A stretch of 64,000 nucleotides of DNA from Chionoecetes opilio (lineage: Eukaryota > Arthropoda > Malacostraca > Decapoda > Majidae): assembly GCA_016584305.1 (NCBI GenBank), contig JACEEZ010022664.1:286091-350090 (forward strand). Reading direction: 5' to 3'. A program made the translations under genes and the position numbers. The notes under the pieces were generated by a model. The model was not told the DNA's origin and did no database searches. It saw nothing but the letters and a program-made list of their open reading frames with translations. Positions 54,636 through 64,000 of the stretch are shown here, piece by piece; within the stretch, counting starts at the first letter, position 1; each line of letters begins with the position of its first letter.

Positions 54636-54981
54636 CCAGATGAACACCGAATTCACTTTGGTGGACGAAACAACTTTTTTCTGGTGAGATTTGATGTGTT
54701 TTGAATTAATCTGCTAACCGTTTCTGTCGCAATTTTTTTTTTTTTTTTTGGGGGGGGGGTAAGGTTAGGTTTGGTATAGGTTGGGTAAAGGTTAGGTTTG
54801 GTATAGGTTGGGTTAGGTCTAGGTTCAGTTAGATTCAATTTGTTTTTTTGTAATTTTTGTTCCAAATCACACACAAAAAAAGTGATTTGCGACGGAAACG
54901 ATTGGCAGATTAATTAAAAACATCAAAATACACCAGAAAAAATTTGTTTCGTCCACCAAAGGAAGTTCGTTGTTCATCTGG
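54636..54981. mobile_element. Foldback element, CCAGATGAACACCGAA / TTTGGTGGACGAAAC type, copy 2
   Basis: Long inverted ends (CCAGATGAACACCGAATTCA on the left, its near complement on the right) enclose T-runs, a G-run and TAAGGTTAGGTTTGG-type TTAGG-like repeats. Same family as 5968-6255. Confidence 0.8.
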
Positions 54982-55192
54982 AAATTTACCTTCTTTTACT
55001 ACTGTAATACAAAGTTATGTGGTTAGTTCTAATATATTGTTTTGTTTTCTTCCTGTTGGAGCGTAGAGCGGCTTCTCTTTTTCTTCTTGTGACCTCTTCC
55101 ACTTAGGATCGCTTCGTAGGTCCTCTCCTCTCCTCGTCCTCCTCCTCCTCCGCCTCTGCCTCTCCTCTCCTCTCCTCTTCATCCTTCTCCTC

Positions 55193-55540
55193 CTCAAATG
55201 TTGTCGGAGCCAGCACAATAACTACATTTAAAAACAGACTTGACGCGCACTGTAAAGTAAATGGGTATTGATAGTGCGAATTCATATCTAGTCCCCCGTA
55301 TCGATTAGTTGTAGTGGTAGTGGTAGTTGTAGTTAGTATTTTTTATATCCTATCATCCTGCACTGAAACTTCCATGTTCCTATCCTCTTTAGGGACATGG
55401 TATCTTTTTCCAACTGTTTTCTTACAAGTAGTTGATAGTTAGTAGTATGTAGTGCAGCAGATACCCTCGTTATGGACCAATAGGTCTCCTGGTGTCTGTT
55501 ATTCCTATGTAATCCTATGTAAAATCCTCGTCCTCCTCCG
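55193..55540 (+). mobile_element. LINE 3' end, second family, copy 1
   Basis: The frame NVVGASTITTFKNRLDAHCK followed by VNGY and a stop is a non-LTR reverse-transcriptase C-terminus. The 3' UTR contains CGTATCGATTAGTTGTAGTG and ends TATTCCTATGTAATCCTATGT. Copy 2 is at 60358. The CT/CTCC-rich stretch just upstream is a microsatellite, not LINE. Confidence 0.8.
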
Positions 55541-55737
55541 CCTCTCATCTCCTTCTCCTCCTCCTCTCCTCCTCCTCCTCCTCCCCTCCTCTCGTCTCGG
55601 CTTCATTTGAGGGCTGTGAGTGATGTGTTATCTTTCCCGTGGTGGCGCAGGCAGGGTTTCTAGAGTGACGCCTGTAATAATAAGAGGCTCATGCCGCCCC
55701 TTGTGTCTCCCGATGCACTCGCCGTCGAGGTGGAGTT

Positions 55738-55890
55738 GATTGGTAAGCCAGGGTAGCATGTAGGCAGTCATCAGCCAGTCAACCACTCAACGATTGCAGA
55801 GTTGCTCACGGTGGGATTTGAACTCGGGACCTCAAACACTATTTCCAGGCGTTAACTACATACGTACTTTGCCACCGCCGCTTCATTTGG
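55738..55890 (-). mobile_element. tRNA-derived SINE
   Basis: On the minus strand, GCGGCGGTGGCAAAGTACGT is an A-box region and GGTCCCGAGTTCAAATCCCA a B box. The stems are too degenerate for a tRNA gene. Confidence 0.6.
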
Positions 55891-56181
55891 TTGGTTAGTT
55901 TATTCATCTGCTAAGGCCACATGGTAAAGGCTGCGAGTCTTGATGTGGGGACAGGGTGGTCGAGACTCCAGCTAAATCATTTGGTACACAGGAGAGCAAC
56001 GTTCACCTGTATTCCTGGCGGCGTGCATTAGAAGTATGATCTTTGTTGCCCACCTCAAATAGAATTCCATGTAGCGCAAACAGCTATCTAGGGTTTATAT
56101 CTATAACTGTGAGCTTCCAGACTAGGTTCATCGGAGCAACAAGTAATAACTATGTAATAATATGAGGTGCCGTGGTACTCT

Positions 56182-56459
56182 ACACTCCTAGAAAAGAAGG
56201 GTAGGAAAAGGGTAGAAAAAGGGTGTTTGTAGTGATGAAATACTGCTACCCTTTTTTTACCCTTACAAATATACCCTTTCGGATCGACGCAAATATACCC
56301 TTTTCCAACCCTCTCGTCTAAAAAGGGTAGATAAAGGGTAGATGAAGGGTATAATCGGCAGCATCTACCCTACAGCCTGGACATAGGGTTTAAAAAGGGT
56401 AGTGATGGTGCGATGTAACAATTCTACCCTTAATGTACCCTTTATTTCTGAGAGTGTAT
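56182..56459. mobile_element. Element with ACACTC..AGAAA ends and iterated AAAGGGTA core
   Basis: Inverted ends (TACACTCCTAGAAAAGAAGG and CCTTTATTTCTGAGAGTGTA). AAAGGGTA or its complement TACCCTTT occurs about fifteen times in both orientations. No coding potential. Confidence 0.8.
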
Positions 56460-56550
56460 CCGTATAAAGGTGATGGATGGGTAACAATGGTGACACAGGT
56501 ACGCCATGAGGCACCCAATACCTGAAGGACTACACACTAACTTTACACAG

Positions 56551-56930
56551 TTTTATTTTAACGAGGCGAAAATTCATGACCCCTTACTGGTTACTGACTG
56601 ATATTTGACCCGTCAGGGTGGCATGGTTGGTAGAGCCGTGAGCTCGTGTGCAGCGTCCCTTCATTCGGTCAGCGGTTCGAGTCCACCAGGTTCGTCGTGG
56701 CGTGATGGCGCTTTGTATAGTCAATAACCTTGTAGTTGGTACTTGCAAAGTGTCTAGATAGGATCAAAGTATCTTATGACTGATATTTGATGCCAGGAGA
56801 AGGGAATACTACGGTTCTTCTAAATTTCAGCTGTATTTTATCATAGTTAACCATATTATCAGGTAAACATAGGCATCATTAAGCATGAGACCTTTAGATA
56901 GAGTGGAATTTTCACCTCGTAAAAAAAAAT
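56551..56930. mobile_element. MITE with TTTAACGAGGCGAAAATT ends, copy 2, carrying a tRNA-like SINE
   Basis: The left end TTTTAACGAGGCGAAAATTC and the inverted right end enclose sequence matching 33724-33911 inverted. A tRNA-like segment (GGTTGGTAGAGCCGTGAGCT, then GGTCAGCGGTTCGAGTCC) at 56612-56690 is an extra insertion. Confidence 0.75.
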
Positions 56931-57437
56931 AGACTACCTGTTACCTACCTCTCTGGGTACCACTGTGTTAAAGGGTGGACGTCTATACTTAGTTTTCCAC
57001 AGGCACTCTTAAAATAAACAAACTTCAGACCGGAGAGAATTTATTGAATGTAGGTCAGACTATCACCGGTAATAAATATTACCATGACAAAAAAAAGAAA
57101 AAGACAAAAAAGACGCTTATGCCGCCTTATATCTATATCGCTTGAAACCTTGTAAGTTGAGTCTGGAGGAATATCATATTCATTGGATCCTCTATCTTTC
57201 TTTACGAGCATGAATGGAAGTTGACTTAGGAGCTAAAAATATAAATGAAAGAGGGACAAATCCCCGCCCACTCCCGCTGCTCTCTGTAAGGACGGTAGTG
57301 GAGGCTGTATTTACCAAGGCAGAGAGAGAGCAGACTGTCCCTTAGCCTTGGCATTTACTGTCAGCTTAAGGGAAGACCGAGCGATGTAGTGATGTGACGA
57401 TAGAGGCTTTGGGGAACGGAGGACTGGCATTGTAGAG
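56931..57437. other. Intergenic
   Basis: No gene recognised. Sequence near 57300-57420 (GGCTGTATTTACCAAGGCAG, TTACTGTCAGCTTAAGGGAA) is repeated at 57888-58030, flanking the GTAGTG minisatellite. Confidence 0.5.
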
Positions 57438-57875
57438 GAGGTAGTGGTTTTAGGGGTAGCAGTAGTGATTGTAGTGGTTGTAGAAGTGGCAGTAGTGGTT
57501 GTAGAAGTAGGAGTAGTGGTTGTAGTAGTGGCAGTAGTGCATGGTGGCAGTAGTGATTGTAGTGGTTGTAGAAGTGGCAGTAGTGGTTGTAGAAGTAGGA
57601 GTAGTGGTTGTAGTAGTGGCAGTAGTGCATGGTGGCAGTAGTGATTGTAGTGGTTGTAGAAGTGGCAGTAGTGGTTGTAGAAGTAGGAGTAGTGGTTGTA
57701 GTAGTGGCAGTGGTGGTTGTCGTGGTTGTAGTAGTGGCAGTAGTGCATGGTGGCAGTAGTGATTGTAGAAGTGGGAGTAGTGGTTGTAGTAGTGGCAGTG
57801 GTGGTTGTAGTGGTTGTTGTAGTTGTAGTAGTGGCAGTAGTGCATGGTGGCAGTAGTGATTGTAGTAGTAATGAG
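57438..57875. repeat. GTAGTGGTTGTAG minisatellite
   Basis: Higher-order tandem repeats of GTAGTGGTTGTAGAAGTGGCA and GTGCATGGTGGCAGTAGTGA. Unit lengths are multiples of three, so long open frames exist on both strands (HYCHYYNHY, VVVEVAVVVV). These are artefacts of the repeat. Confidence 0.9.
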
Positions 57876-58036
57876 TAGTAGTAATGGAGGCTGTATTTAC
57901 CAAGGCAGAGAGAGAGAAGACAGTCCCTTAGCCTTGGTATTTACTGTCAGCTTAAGGGAAGACAGACTATGTAGAGACAGACTATGTAGAGACAGGCTAT
58001 GTAGGGATGTGACGAGAGAGGCTTTGGGGGACGAAG

Positions 58037-58262
58037 GAACATACGAAAATAAGGAAGCTACAAGAGGCCGCGAGACCTGCACGAGGTAGTTTCTGTTACT
58101 TAACGTTAACACTACCTACATCCACCTTTCATCCCCATCCATGAAATTTTCTAGCCTCATTTTAAAGCTCCCTATTGACTCCGCACTAACTACCTGACGA
58201 CTGAGTCCATTCCAATCATTTACCACCCTATTTGTGAACCAGTTTTTCCCTATTTCCCCTAC
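58037..58262 (-). mobile_element. LINE 3' end encoding a reverse-transcriptase C-terminus
   Basis: On the minus strand the frame includes NRVVNDWNGLSRQVVSAESI and then SFKMRLENFMDGDERWM plus stop, the usual C-terminal block of Jockey/CR1-like ORF2 proteins. It continues into the 3' UTR ending GTAGCTTCCTTATTTTCGTA. 5'-truncated. Confidence 0.85.
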
Positions 58263-58616
58263 GGTGTTGTATATCCATGGTAAAGGAGTAGTGGTTGTAG
58301 TAGTGGCGGTAGTGGTTGTAGTGGTTGTAGTATTAGCAGCATAATGGTGGTAAGGGTGGTGGTGCTTATGGTATAGTAGTCGGGGCAATATTAGTTCTTG
58401 TAGATACTAGTAGTTTGTGGTAGTACATAAATACCAGTGATAGCTGGTAGTAGTAGTAGTAGAAGTAGTAGCAGCAAGTAGTCGTATGAATGGTAGTAGT
58501 ATTAGGAATGGCAGTAGATATATAAGTTATAGTGGCAATCAATAGTAATAGTAATTGTAGTGTTAATGGTAACAGTAATGAAATTGAATAATTGGAAGAG
58601 TATTGATAACATAAGC
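58263..58616. repeat. GTAGTG/TAGTAG triplet-rich DNA
   Basis: Imperfect GTA, GTG and TAG triplets throughout, with no gene. It forms the left flank of the large foldback element. Confidence 0.7.
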
Positions 58617-59563
58617 CATAGACCACTGTATACCTGGACTGTTCACGCGACAATGTTTTGAATTGCGGGGCTGCATAGGGGCCTGCAGGGCGCCCGACAA
58701 AGAGATATAGTGGTCTATGGACTATCATATAGACTGGTTTATCAGTATATATGATATACTGTAATCTTCGTAAATGTTTGTTCTATAATATTATCAAATA
58801 AAAAACAGTAAAACACGCTAAAGAAATGCCATTATGAGACTATGAAGAAATATGCATGAACTTAATATTCACTTCAACTCTTCGCCATTTAAAACTTTGC
58901 GAGTCAACTTTTATCATGAAGGGTATCAATAGAAGCGCAATTTTATTAGCTTTCCATTGCTATATTTCGTTATCTGATAAATTAATTAGAACCATGCATA
59001 AATTAGCGTTAAATAAATAAATAAAATCATCAATCGGGTAATTCTCCCGATTGATGATGTTATTTATTTACTTATATATTTCGTTTTCTCATAAATGAAT
59101 TAGTACCGTGTATAAATTAGCGTTAACTAAATAAATAACCTCATCAATCGGGAAAATTACCCGATTGATGATTTTATTTATTTATTTAACGCTAATTTAT
59201 GCATGGTTCTAATTAATTTATCAGATAACGAAATATAGCAATGGAAAGCTAATAAAATTGCGCTGCTATTGATACCCTTCATGATAAAAGTTGACTCGCA
59301 AAGTTTTAAATGGCGAAGAGTTGAAGTTCATGCATATTTCTTCATAGTCTCGTAATGGCATTTCTTTAGCGTGTTTTACTGTTTTTTATTTGATAATATT
59401 ATAGAACAAACATTTACGAAGATTACAGTATATCATATATACTGATAAGCCGGTCTATATGATGCGTATATATATATATATGAATCCGAGCGGCCCTCCG
59501 ACTTCAGCCCCTTGTGCGACAGGCCGATATTCCGTGCGCAGTCCAGGTATACAGTGGTCTATG
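58617..59563. mobile_element. Large foldback element, near-perfect inverted repeat of about 300 bp per arm
   Basis: A 7-bp duplication CATAAGC (58610-58616, 59564-59570) flanks inverted ends CATAGACCACTGTATACCTG. Inside, 58735-59040 and 59155-59460 are almost identical inverted arms (for example CATATAGACTGGTTTATCAG, GCGAGTCAACTTTTATCATG). The centre has further palindromes on ATCAATCGGGTAATT. A complete mini-element with the same CATAGACCACT ends (58617-58727) forms the left shoulder, and the right shoulder is unrelated. No transposase. Confidence 0.85.
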
Positions 59564-59788
59564 CATAAGCGTATTTACCTACATAAGAAAATATTGATGG
59601 TGTAATAGCAGTCAGTAGTATTCACAATGGACTCTAACCACAGTATTGAGTTCATGCCGCCTCCTCCTCCTCCTCTCTCCCCCCTCCTCCTCCTCCTCCT
59701 CCTCCTGTCCGTATATGGATGGCTACAGTGTCTCTTTAATCCAATTGTCCGAAGTGTCGTCACTGTCATGTGTTGGCTGCACGTGTCT

Positions 59789-59878
<90 letters not shown>

Positions 59879-60193
59879 CAACAATGCCAACAACAACACT
59901 ATATATTACAGTGCTAAAGTAATGAGAGTAGTAACGAAGATGCTAATGATTTTGATGATGCTTACAATGATGATGATAATGATAGTAATGTTAATAATGA
60001 TAATAATAATGGTAACAGTAATGATACTAATAATGATAATGAGAGCATATAGAACACTTAGAGCAGGAATAATAAAGACGAGAATAGAACAATGCAAAAA
60101 CAGAAGCAGCAAAATTAGAACGTCACACAGACAGACAACAGACAGAGAACAGCTAATGACAGGCAGGTGGGAGTAAACGTGATGTTTTAAGCT

Positions 60194-60250
<57 letters not shown>

Positions 60251-60357
60251 CCACCTGAAGTCAGTGTATTAGTGTAAATCTTCCTCCTTTAGTTTTCTCG
60301 ATGTCATTCCTCCTCCTCCTCCTCCTCCTCCTCCTCCTCCTCGATGGAACAAATTAC
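59564..60357. repeat. Microsatellite-rich intergenic DNA
   Basis: CTCCTC triplets (59660-59706), a long GT tract (59788-59876), ATGATAATG-rich DNA (59950-60040), a CT tract (60197-60246) and CTC triplets (60310-60342). Long open frames here come from the repeats. Confidence 0.85.
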
Positions 60358-60695
60358 CAGCAAATGTTGTCGGAGCCAGCACAATAACTACATTCAAAAA
60401 CAGACTTGACGCGCACTGTAAAGTAAATGGGTATTGATAGTGCGAATTCGTATCTAGTCCCCCGTATCGATTAGTTGTAGTGGTAGTAGTGGTAGTTGTA
60501 GTTAGTATTTTTCATATCCCATCATTCTGCATTATGAAACTTCCATGTTCCTATCCTCTTTAGGGACATGGTATCATTTTCCAACTGTTTTCTTACAAGT
60601 AGTTGATAGTTAGTAGTATGTAGTTCAGCAGATACCCTCGCTATATGGACCAATAGGTCTCCTGGTGTCTGTTATTCCTATGTAATCCTATGTAA
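60358..60695 (+). mobile_element. LINE 3' end, second family, copy 2
   Basis: Same as 55193-55540: NVVGASTITTFKNRLDAHCK frame, CGTATCGATTAGTTGTAGTG, and the TATTCCTATGTAATCCTATG end. Confidence 0.8.
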
Positions 60696-60710
60696 TCCTC
60701 CTCCTCCTAT

Positions 60711-60755
60711 TTTTTTTTTTTTAGCAAAGGAAAGACCTGGGCGTGAAGGGGTTAA
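60711..60755 (+). mobile_element. piggyBac-like TTAA MITE fragment, copy 10
   Basis: Only the right end survives: TTTAGCAAAGGAAAGACCTG then GGCGTGAAGGGGTTAA. Confidence 0.75.
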
Positions 60756-60859
60756 ATTCCGCTAAAAAGAATAAAATATTTTGCACAATTGAAATCACGG
60801 CAAGGAGTGCACGTGATCCTGGGTTCGATAATTGACTTGACATCAATTACTCGAGGTCA

Positions 60860-61030
60860 GTTTATTCATTAATTTAGTTTATTCATTTAGTTTATTCATT
60901 AATTTCAGTTTATTCAGTCAGTTTATTCATTCATTTCAGTTTATTCAGTCAGTTTATTCATTAATTTCAGTTTATTCAGTCAGTTTATTCATTCATTTCA
61001 GTTTATTCAGTCAGTTTATTTATTTATTAG
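60860..61030. repeat. TTTATTCA-rich minisatellite at the 3' side of the KH gene
   Basis: Tandem variation on CAGTTTATTCATTAATTT and CAGTTTATTCAGT, ten or so units, in the likely 3' UTR of the minus-strand KH gene. The complementary AATAAACTGAATAAACTG contains many AATAAA-like strings. Confidence 0.85.
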
Positions 61031-61300
61031 AATTTGAGGTCAGTGTATGCCTCAAGGGTGGGCGTGAGGGTGGGTGGGGCGGCGGCTTCTGCGGGCGTGG
61101 TGGTGGGCGAGTGGGCTGTTGTGGTAGTGGGCGGTAGGAGAGTCATTGCGGGCGTGGTGGTGGGCGGGTGGGTTGTTGTGGTAGTGAGAGGTAGGAGAGT
61201 CACGGTGGGCGTAATAATCTTGATAGTGGGCGTAATAGTTGCGATAGTGGGCTGGAGGATAGTCGCGTTGGGCGTAATAGTCTTGATAGTAGGCGGAAGG

Positions 61301-63445
61301 CTAGTTGGTGTGGTGGGCGGGAGGATAGTTGGTGTGGTGGGCGGGAGGATAGTTGGTGTGGTGGGCGGGAGGATAGTTGGTGTGGTGGGCGGGAGGATAG
61401 TTGGTGTGGTGGGCGGGAGGATAGTTGGTGTGGTGGGCGGGAGGATAGTTGGTGTGGTGGGCGGGAGGATAGTTGCTGTGGTGGGCGGGAGGATAGTTGG
61501 TGTGGTGGGCGGGAGGATACTTGCTGTGGTGGGCGGGAGGATACTTGCTGTGGTGGGCGGGAGGATAGTTGGTGTGGTGGGCGGGAGGATAGTTGGTGTG
61601 GTGGGCGGGAGGATAGTTGGTGTGGTGGGCGGGAGGATAGTTGGTGTGGTGGGCGGGAGGATAGTTGCTGTGGTGGGTGGTATTGCGGGCGGTGTTTTGG
61701 GCAGGGGATTGTAATTTGCGGCGTCTTGTAGAGGGACGGGAATGGGCGGGAGGGGCGGTGGTGCCCTGGGCGGGAGGGTGTTGGGTGTTGCGGGCGTGAG
61801 GGTGTTGTGTGTTGCGGGCGTGAGTGTGTGGTGGGCGGCGTGTTGCGTGTGTCTCGCTGAGGGCAGGAAAGCCCTCAGCGTTGAGGGCGGGAGGCAGGGA
61901 GGGGACTTGGGTGGGCTTTGAAACAGTAATGCGGACGGGAGTTTTAGTGGTGGTGTGGGTGGTGGTTTGAGTGGTGGTAGTAGGGATGGTGGTTGGGGTG
62001 GTGGTAGTTGGGATGGTGATTGCAGTGGTAGTTTGAGTGGTGATTGGGTTGGTGGTAGTTGAAGTGGTTGGGTTGGTGATAGTTGGGGTGGTGGTTGGGG
62101 AGGGTGTTGGTTTGGTGGTTGGTGTAGTGGTGTGGGTAATGGTTGGGGTAGTGGTTGCGGTGGTGGTTTGAGTGGTGATTGGGTTGGTGGTGGTTGGGGC
62201 GGGTGTTGGGGGTGTAGTGTGGGTGGTGGTGCGAGCGGTAGGCTGGCCTTGGCATCGGGGACCAAGGAGTGCCTTGGCGCGGGCCACTTGGACTCGCGGA
62301 CCCTTCAGCGCCACGCTGAGGGCGGCGCGGTCCTCGCGAGGCGGCACCGTCACCGCCACTTCGGGAAACTCCTTCTGGAGCTTCCGGATGTTGGCACCGC
62401 CGAGGCCTATCACGTGGCGCCGCTGGTGTGGCGCCACTGCCACCTGCGCCTCCACCACCTCCGCCTCGTGCAGTAGTGCCTTGAGGCGATGCGCCGCGGC
62501 GGTAACCTGCCGTTGAGGTCCCCGCACCGTGACGGTTGCGGTCACAGCGTCCCGCGGCGGCGGCACCTTCACCACAACGCCGGGAAACTCCTGCTGCACC
62601 TTCTTCAGCGTGGCGCCGCCAGGCCCGACGATGCAGCGCCGCATGTGGGGCGCCGCGGCCACCGCCACCTCCACCTTCTCCACCTTCCACGAGTCTCTGA
62701 CGCTTTCCTCTGCACGCTTCTTCGCGCGCCGGACATTCTTCTTGGCCTGTGGCGGCGCAGCCTGTGGCGGCGCGGCCTGCTGCGGCGCGGTCTTTTGCGG
62801 CGCGGCCGCCTTCTGCTGCTGCTGTGTGCACGCCGCCGCCTCGATGACGGCGGGCAGCACCTGGGCCTGCCCGGGGCGATGCCTTTTGTCGCGGGCCAGC
62901 GTCCAGGCCTCGGAGGTGCCGTGCAGGGCCTCGCCGGGGACGTACATCACGCCGGACAAGAGGCCCTGAGCCGCCTCGGCACGGCGCGCCTTGGCCCGCG
63001 GCCGTGGTTTCTTTTTCTTTAGTTTAGACGGTTTTTCTTCTTCCTTCAGCTCTGTCTGTGCTTCCTGATGTTTGTCTTCCTGCACCTCCTGCAAGTCTCT
63101 CTTGGCAATGGCGATGTTTACAGCCTTTGCTTCCCGCTCAGTGTTGCTGTTTTCTTCCGTTACTGAATCGTGTTCAATCTTTTCTGGTTCTTCTATGACC
63201 TTTGTTTCTTCAATTAATACACTGGTTTCTTTTTCTTGTGTGATCTTCTCTTCGATAATCACTACTGATTCCTCCTTTTCCTCCTTTTTAGCATATACTT
63301 CCACGTCTACAGTTTTGCTCTTGGATTTCTTCTTCTTGGTCAGCTGTCGCCACAGCCGCCGAAAGACGTACACACAGCCGCAACAAGTCTTGGGCTCCTT
63401 GTCACTTTCCATAACCTTGAGACGTGAATCTGCCTTGGCAATCAT
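61301..63445 (-). CDS. Two-KH-domain (vigilin-like) protein with repetitive Thr/Pro tail, intronless
   Basis: A single 714-codon exon, ATG at 63445, stop TAG just after 61301. Residues about 1-45 include CCGCVYVFRRLW and a KKKKSKSK run. Residues 45-170 are Glu/Lys-rich, likely coiled or disordered. Two KH RNA-binding domains follow at about 262-325 and 335-395, with GxxG loops CIVGPGGATLKK and HVIGLGGANIRK and the vigilin-style V-x-VPP strand after EFP. From about residue 400 the protein is Thr/Pro low complexity, and from about 588 it is the octapeptide YPPAHHTN repeated about 15 times from a 24-bp minisatellite. Vigilin itself has about 14 KH domains, so this is a relative or a new domain arrangement. 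Function (RNA binding) is inferred from the KH loops. The upstream codons down to 63457 are also open, so a start within a longer transcript cannot be excluded. Confidence 0.8.
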   Translation of the reverse strand: MIAKADSRLKVMESDKEPKTCCGCVYVFRRLWRQLTKKKKSKSKTVDVEVYAKKEEKEESVVIIEEKITQEKETSVLIEETKVIEEPEKIEHDSVTEENSNTEREAKAVNIAIAKRDLQEVQEDKHQEAQTELKEEEKPSKLKKKKPRPRAKARRAEAAQGLLSGVMYVPGEALHGTSEAWTLARDKRHRPGQAQVLPAVIEAAACTQQQQKAAAPQKTAPQQAAPPQAAPPQAKKNVRRAKKRAEESVRDSWKVEKVEVAVAAAPHMRRCIVGPGGATLKKVQQEFPGVVVKVPPPRDAVTATVTVRGPQRQVTAAAHRLKALLHEAEVVEAQVAVAPHQRRHVIGLGGANIRKLQKEFPEVAVTVPPREDRAALSVALKGPRVQVARAKALLGPRCQGQPTARTTTHTTPPTPAPTTTNPITTQTTTATTTPTITHTTTPTTKPTPSPTTTPTITNPTTSTTTNPITTQTTTAITIPTTTTPTTIPTTTTQTTTHTTTKTPVRITVSKPTQVPSLPPALNAEGFPALSETHATRRPPHTHARNTQHPHARNTQHPPAQGTTAPPAHSRPSTRRRKLQSPAQNTARNTTHHSNYPPAHHTNYPPAHHTNYPPAHHTNYPPAHHTNYPPAHHSKYPPAHHSKYPPAHHTNYPPAHHSNYPPAHHTNYPPAHHTNYPPAHHTNYPPAHHTNYPPAHHTNYPPAHHTNYPPAHHTN
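61306..61680. repeat. 24-bp coding minisatellite in the KH gene
   Basis: About 15 tandem units of TTGGTGTGGTGGGCGGGAGG plus ATAG, with TTGCTG and ACTTGC variants. Twenty-four is a multiple of three, so the gene frame reads YPPAHHTN, another minus frame reads TILPPTTP and the plus strand reads GRIVGVVG, all without stops. Confidence 0.95.
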
Positions 63446-63662
63446 CACTGTCTCCAATCTTACTTTCTCTCAGATTCCGTCAAACAGGCACCCCCGCAAT
63501 ATTAAAGATCTTTTTTTTGAAATCCACAAAGAGGTCGGAGGTTGGAGTTAAGACGCTTACGCTTCCCTTCACAGCCAACTCCAGGCTCACCAGCCAGTAG
63601 TCAGGTTATCAGCGCCTGGCTTTTACTCTATGGTACATGTTGGAACCTTGTAGATTGGAGGT

Positions 63663-63731
63663 AAAATATATACTAACACTTATTTTCTGTTCGCTGATTG
63701 GCTGGCGGGGTCAAAGGAGACACCTGATTGG
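63663..63731 (-). promoter_or_regulatory. Probable promoter of the KH gene: TATA-like box and two CCAAT boxes
   Basis: On the minus strand, CCAATCAG lies at 63731-63724 and again at 63701-63694, then GTATATATTTT at about 63672-63663, 220 bp upstream of the ATG at 63445. The order CCAAT, CCAAT, TATA toward the gene is right for a minus-strand promoter, so this intronless gene has retained or acquired its own promoter. Confidence 0.55.
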
Positions 63732-64000
63732 CTAAAGAGTAGTGAGGACGAGAAAGGCGTCTTCCCTATCTCAATTCCCTTTGTTTTTACTCATATAAAA
63801 CTTTCATATTTTCTTCCTTTCTTCTTTCCTTCCTTCCTTCCCTCTTTCCTTCCCTCCTCCTCCTCCTCCTCCTCCTCCTCCTCCTCCTCCTCTCCTCCTC
63901 CTCCTCCTCCTCCTCCTCCTCCTCCTCCTCCTCCTCCTCAGTTATGTTCATGGATTGGCGATTGGCTTTCATAAGAACATAAGAACATAAGAAAATAAGG
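63732..64000. other. Right edge: CTT/CTC microsatellite and start of a LINE tail
   Basis: CTTTCTTCC-rich DNA, then a CTC triplet run (63854-63939), then ATAAGAACATAAGAAAATAA at the very end, the 3' tail of the LINE family seen at 47061, cut by the window edge. Confidence 0.8.

Noticed and set aside
57311..57903. Long minus-strand frames rich in HYCHYYNHY and TTTTT, and plus-strand VVVEVAVVVV frames
   Set aside because: They arise from the GTAGTG minisatellite, whose unit length is a multiple of three. No domain, no splice structure, and similar frames on both strands.
59627..60176. Frames of CVCVCV and MMIMIVML type
   Set aside because: GT and ATG-rich microsatellites; no coding features.
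61027..62265. 412-codon minus-strand frame (TILPPTTP repeats) and 226-codon plus-strand frame overlapping the KH gene
   Set aside because: Alternative frames of the same 24-bp minisatellite and Thr/Pro-coding DNA. Only the KH frame has recognisable domains upstream.
61944..62831. 295-codon minus-strand frame overlapping the KH domains
   Set aside because: A shadow frame with Gly/Arg/Ala-rich composition from GC-rich codons; the KH frame explains the region.

Overview
The window is nuclear DNA of an intron-rich metazoan, most likely an arthropod and probably a decapod crustacean. The grounds are GT-AG introns with intact phase throughout, an insect/crustacean-type chemosensory ionotropic receptor, interstitial TTAGG-type (CCTAA) tracts, very abundant CT, CA, AT and trinucleotide microsatellites, and many tRNA-headed SINEs, LINE 3' ends and MITEs. 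A RAD52 gene argues against flies and nematodes, which lack it. There is nothing prokaryotic here. The species assignment is inference.

Layout, left to right. 1-6749: BRIX1 on the minus strand (ribosome biogenesis); its C-terminal exon(s) lie beyond the left edge. 6750-9240: inverted SINE pair, a hAT-like MITE with an AT microsatellite core, and a cluster of CCAAT boxes. 9241-18015: a variant ionotropic receptor on the plus strand, about 12 exons. 18016-25051: pantothenate kinase (PANK), plus strand. 25052-29235: repeats, including a near-perfect hairpin and a TE nested inside another TE. 29236 to about 32774: POMP (proteasome assembly), minus strand, apparently head to head with RAD52 (32916-39469, plus). 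39470-42657: repeats. 42658-45928: ZFPL1 (Golgi RING protein), plus strand, with an apparent one-base frameshift. 45929-50451: repeats. 50452-52986: SEM1/DSS1, minus strand. 52987-61300: about 8 kb of repeats, SINEs, LINE tails and a near-1-kb foldback element. 61301-63445: an intronless two-KH-domain (vigilin-like) protein on the minus strand with a Thr/Pro-rich tail made of a 24-bp coding minisatellite.

SEM1 and POMP both serve the proteasome, and SEM1 and RAD52 both act in homologous recombination, but nothing in the sequence shows co-regulation beyond the likely divergent POMP/RAD52 promoter. Apart from the KH gene, every gene is split, and most introns contain at least one mobile-element fossil.

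The most unusual recurring structure is a set of unrelated short TIR elements whose interiors are built by iterating a private short motif (TTAACG, CGATAAC, GCGGAATT, ATTTAAATAC, GTTTCGTAC, AAAGGGTA, AAATCCCAAG, GGCACTCAAA, AACAACTGAA). Several have exact 8-bp target duplications and GTGGGC-type termini, pointing to hAT-type mobilisation. A second family, a roughly 210-bp MITE ending in TTAA/CCCCTT (piggyBac-like), is present about ten times.
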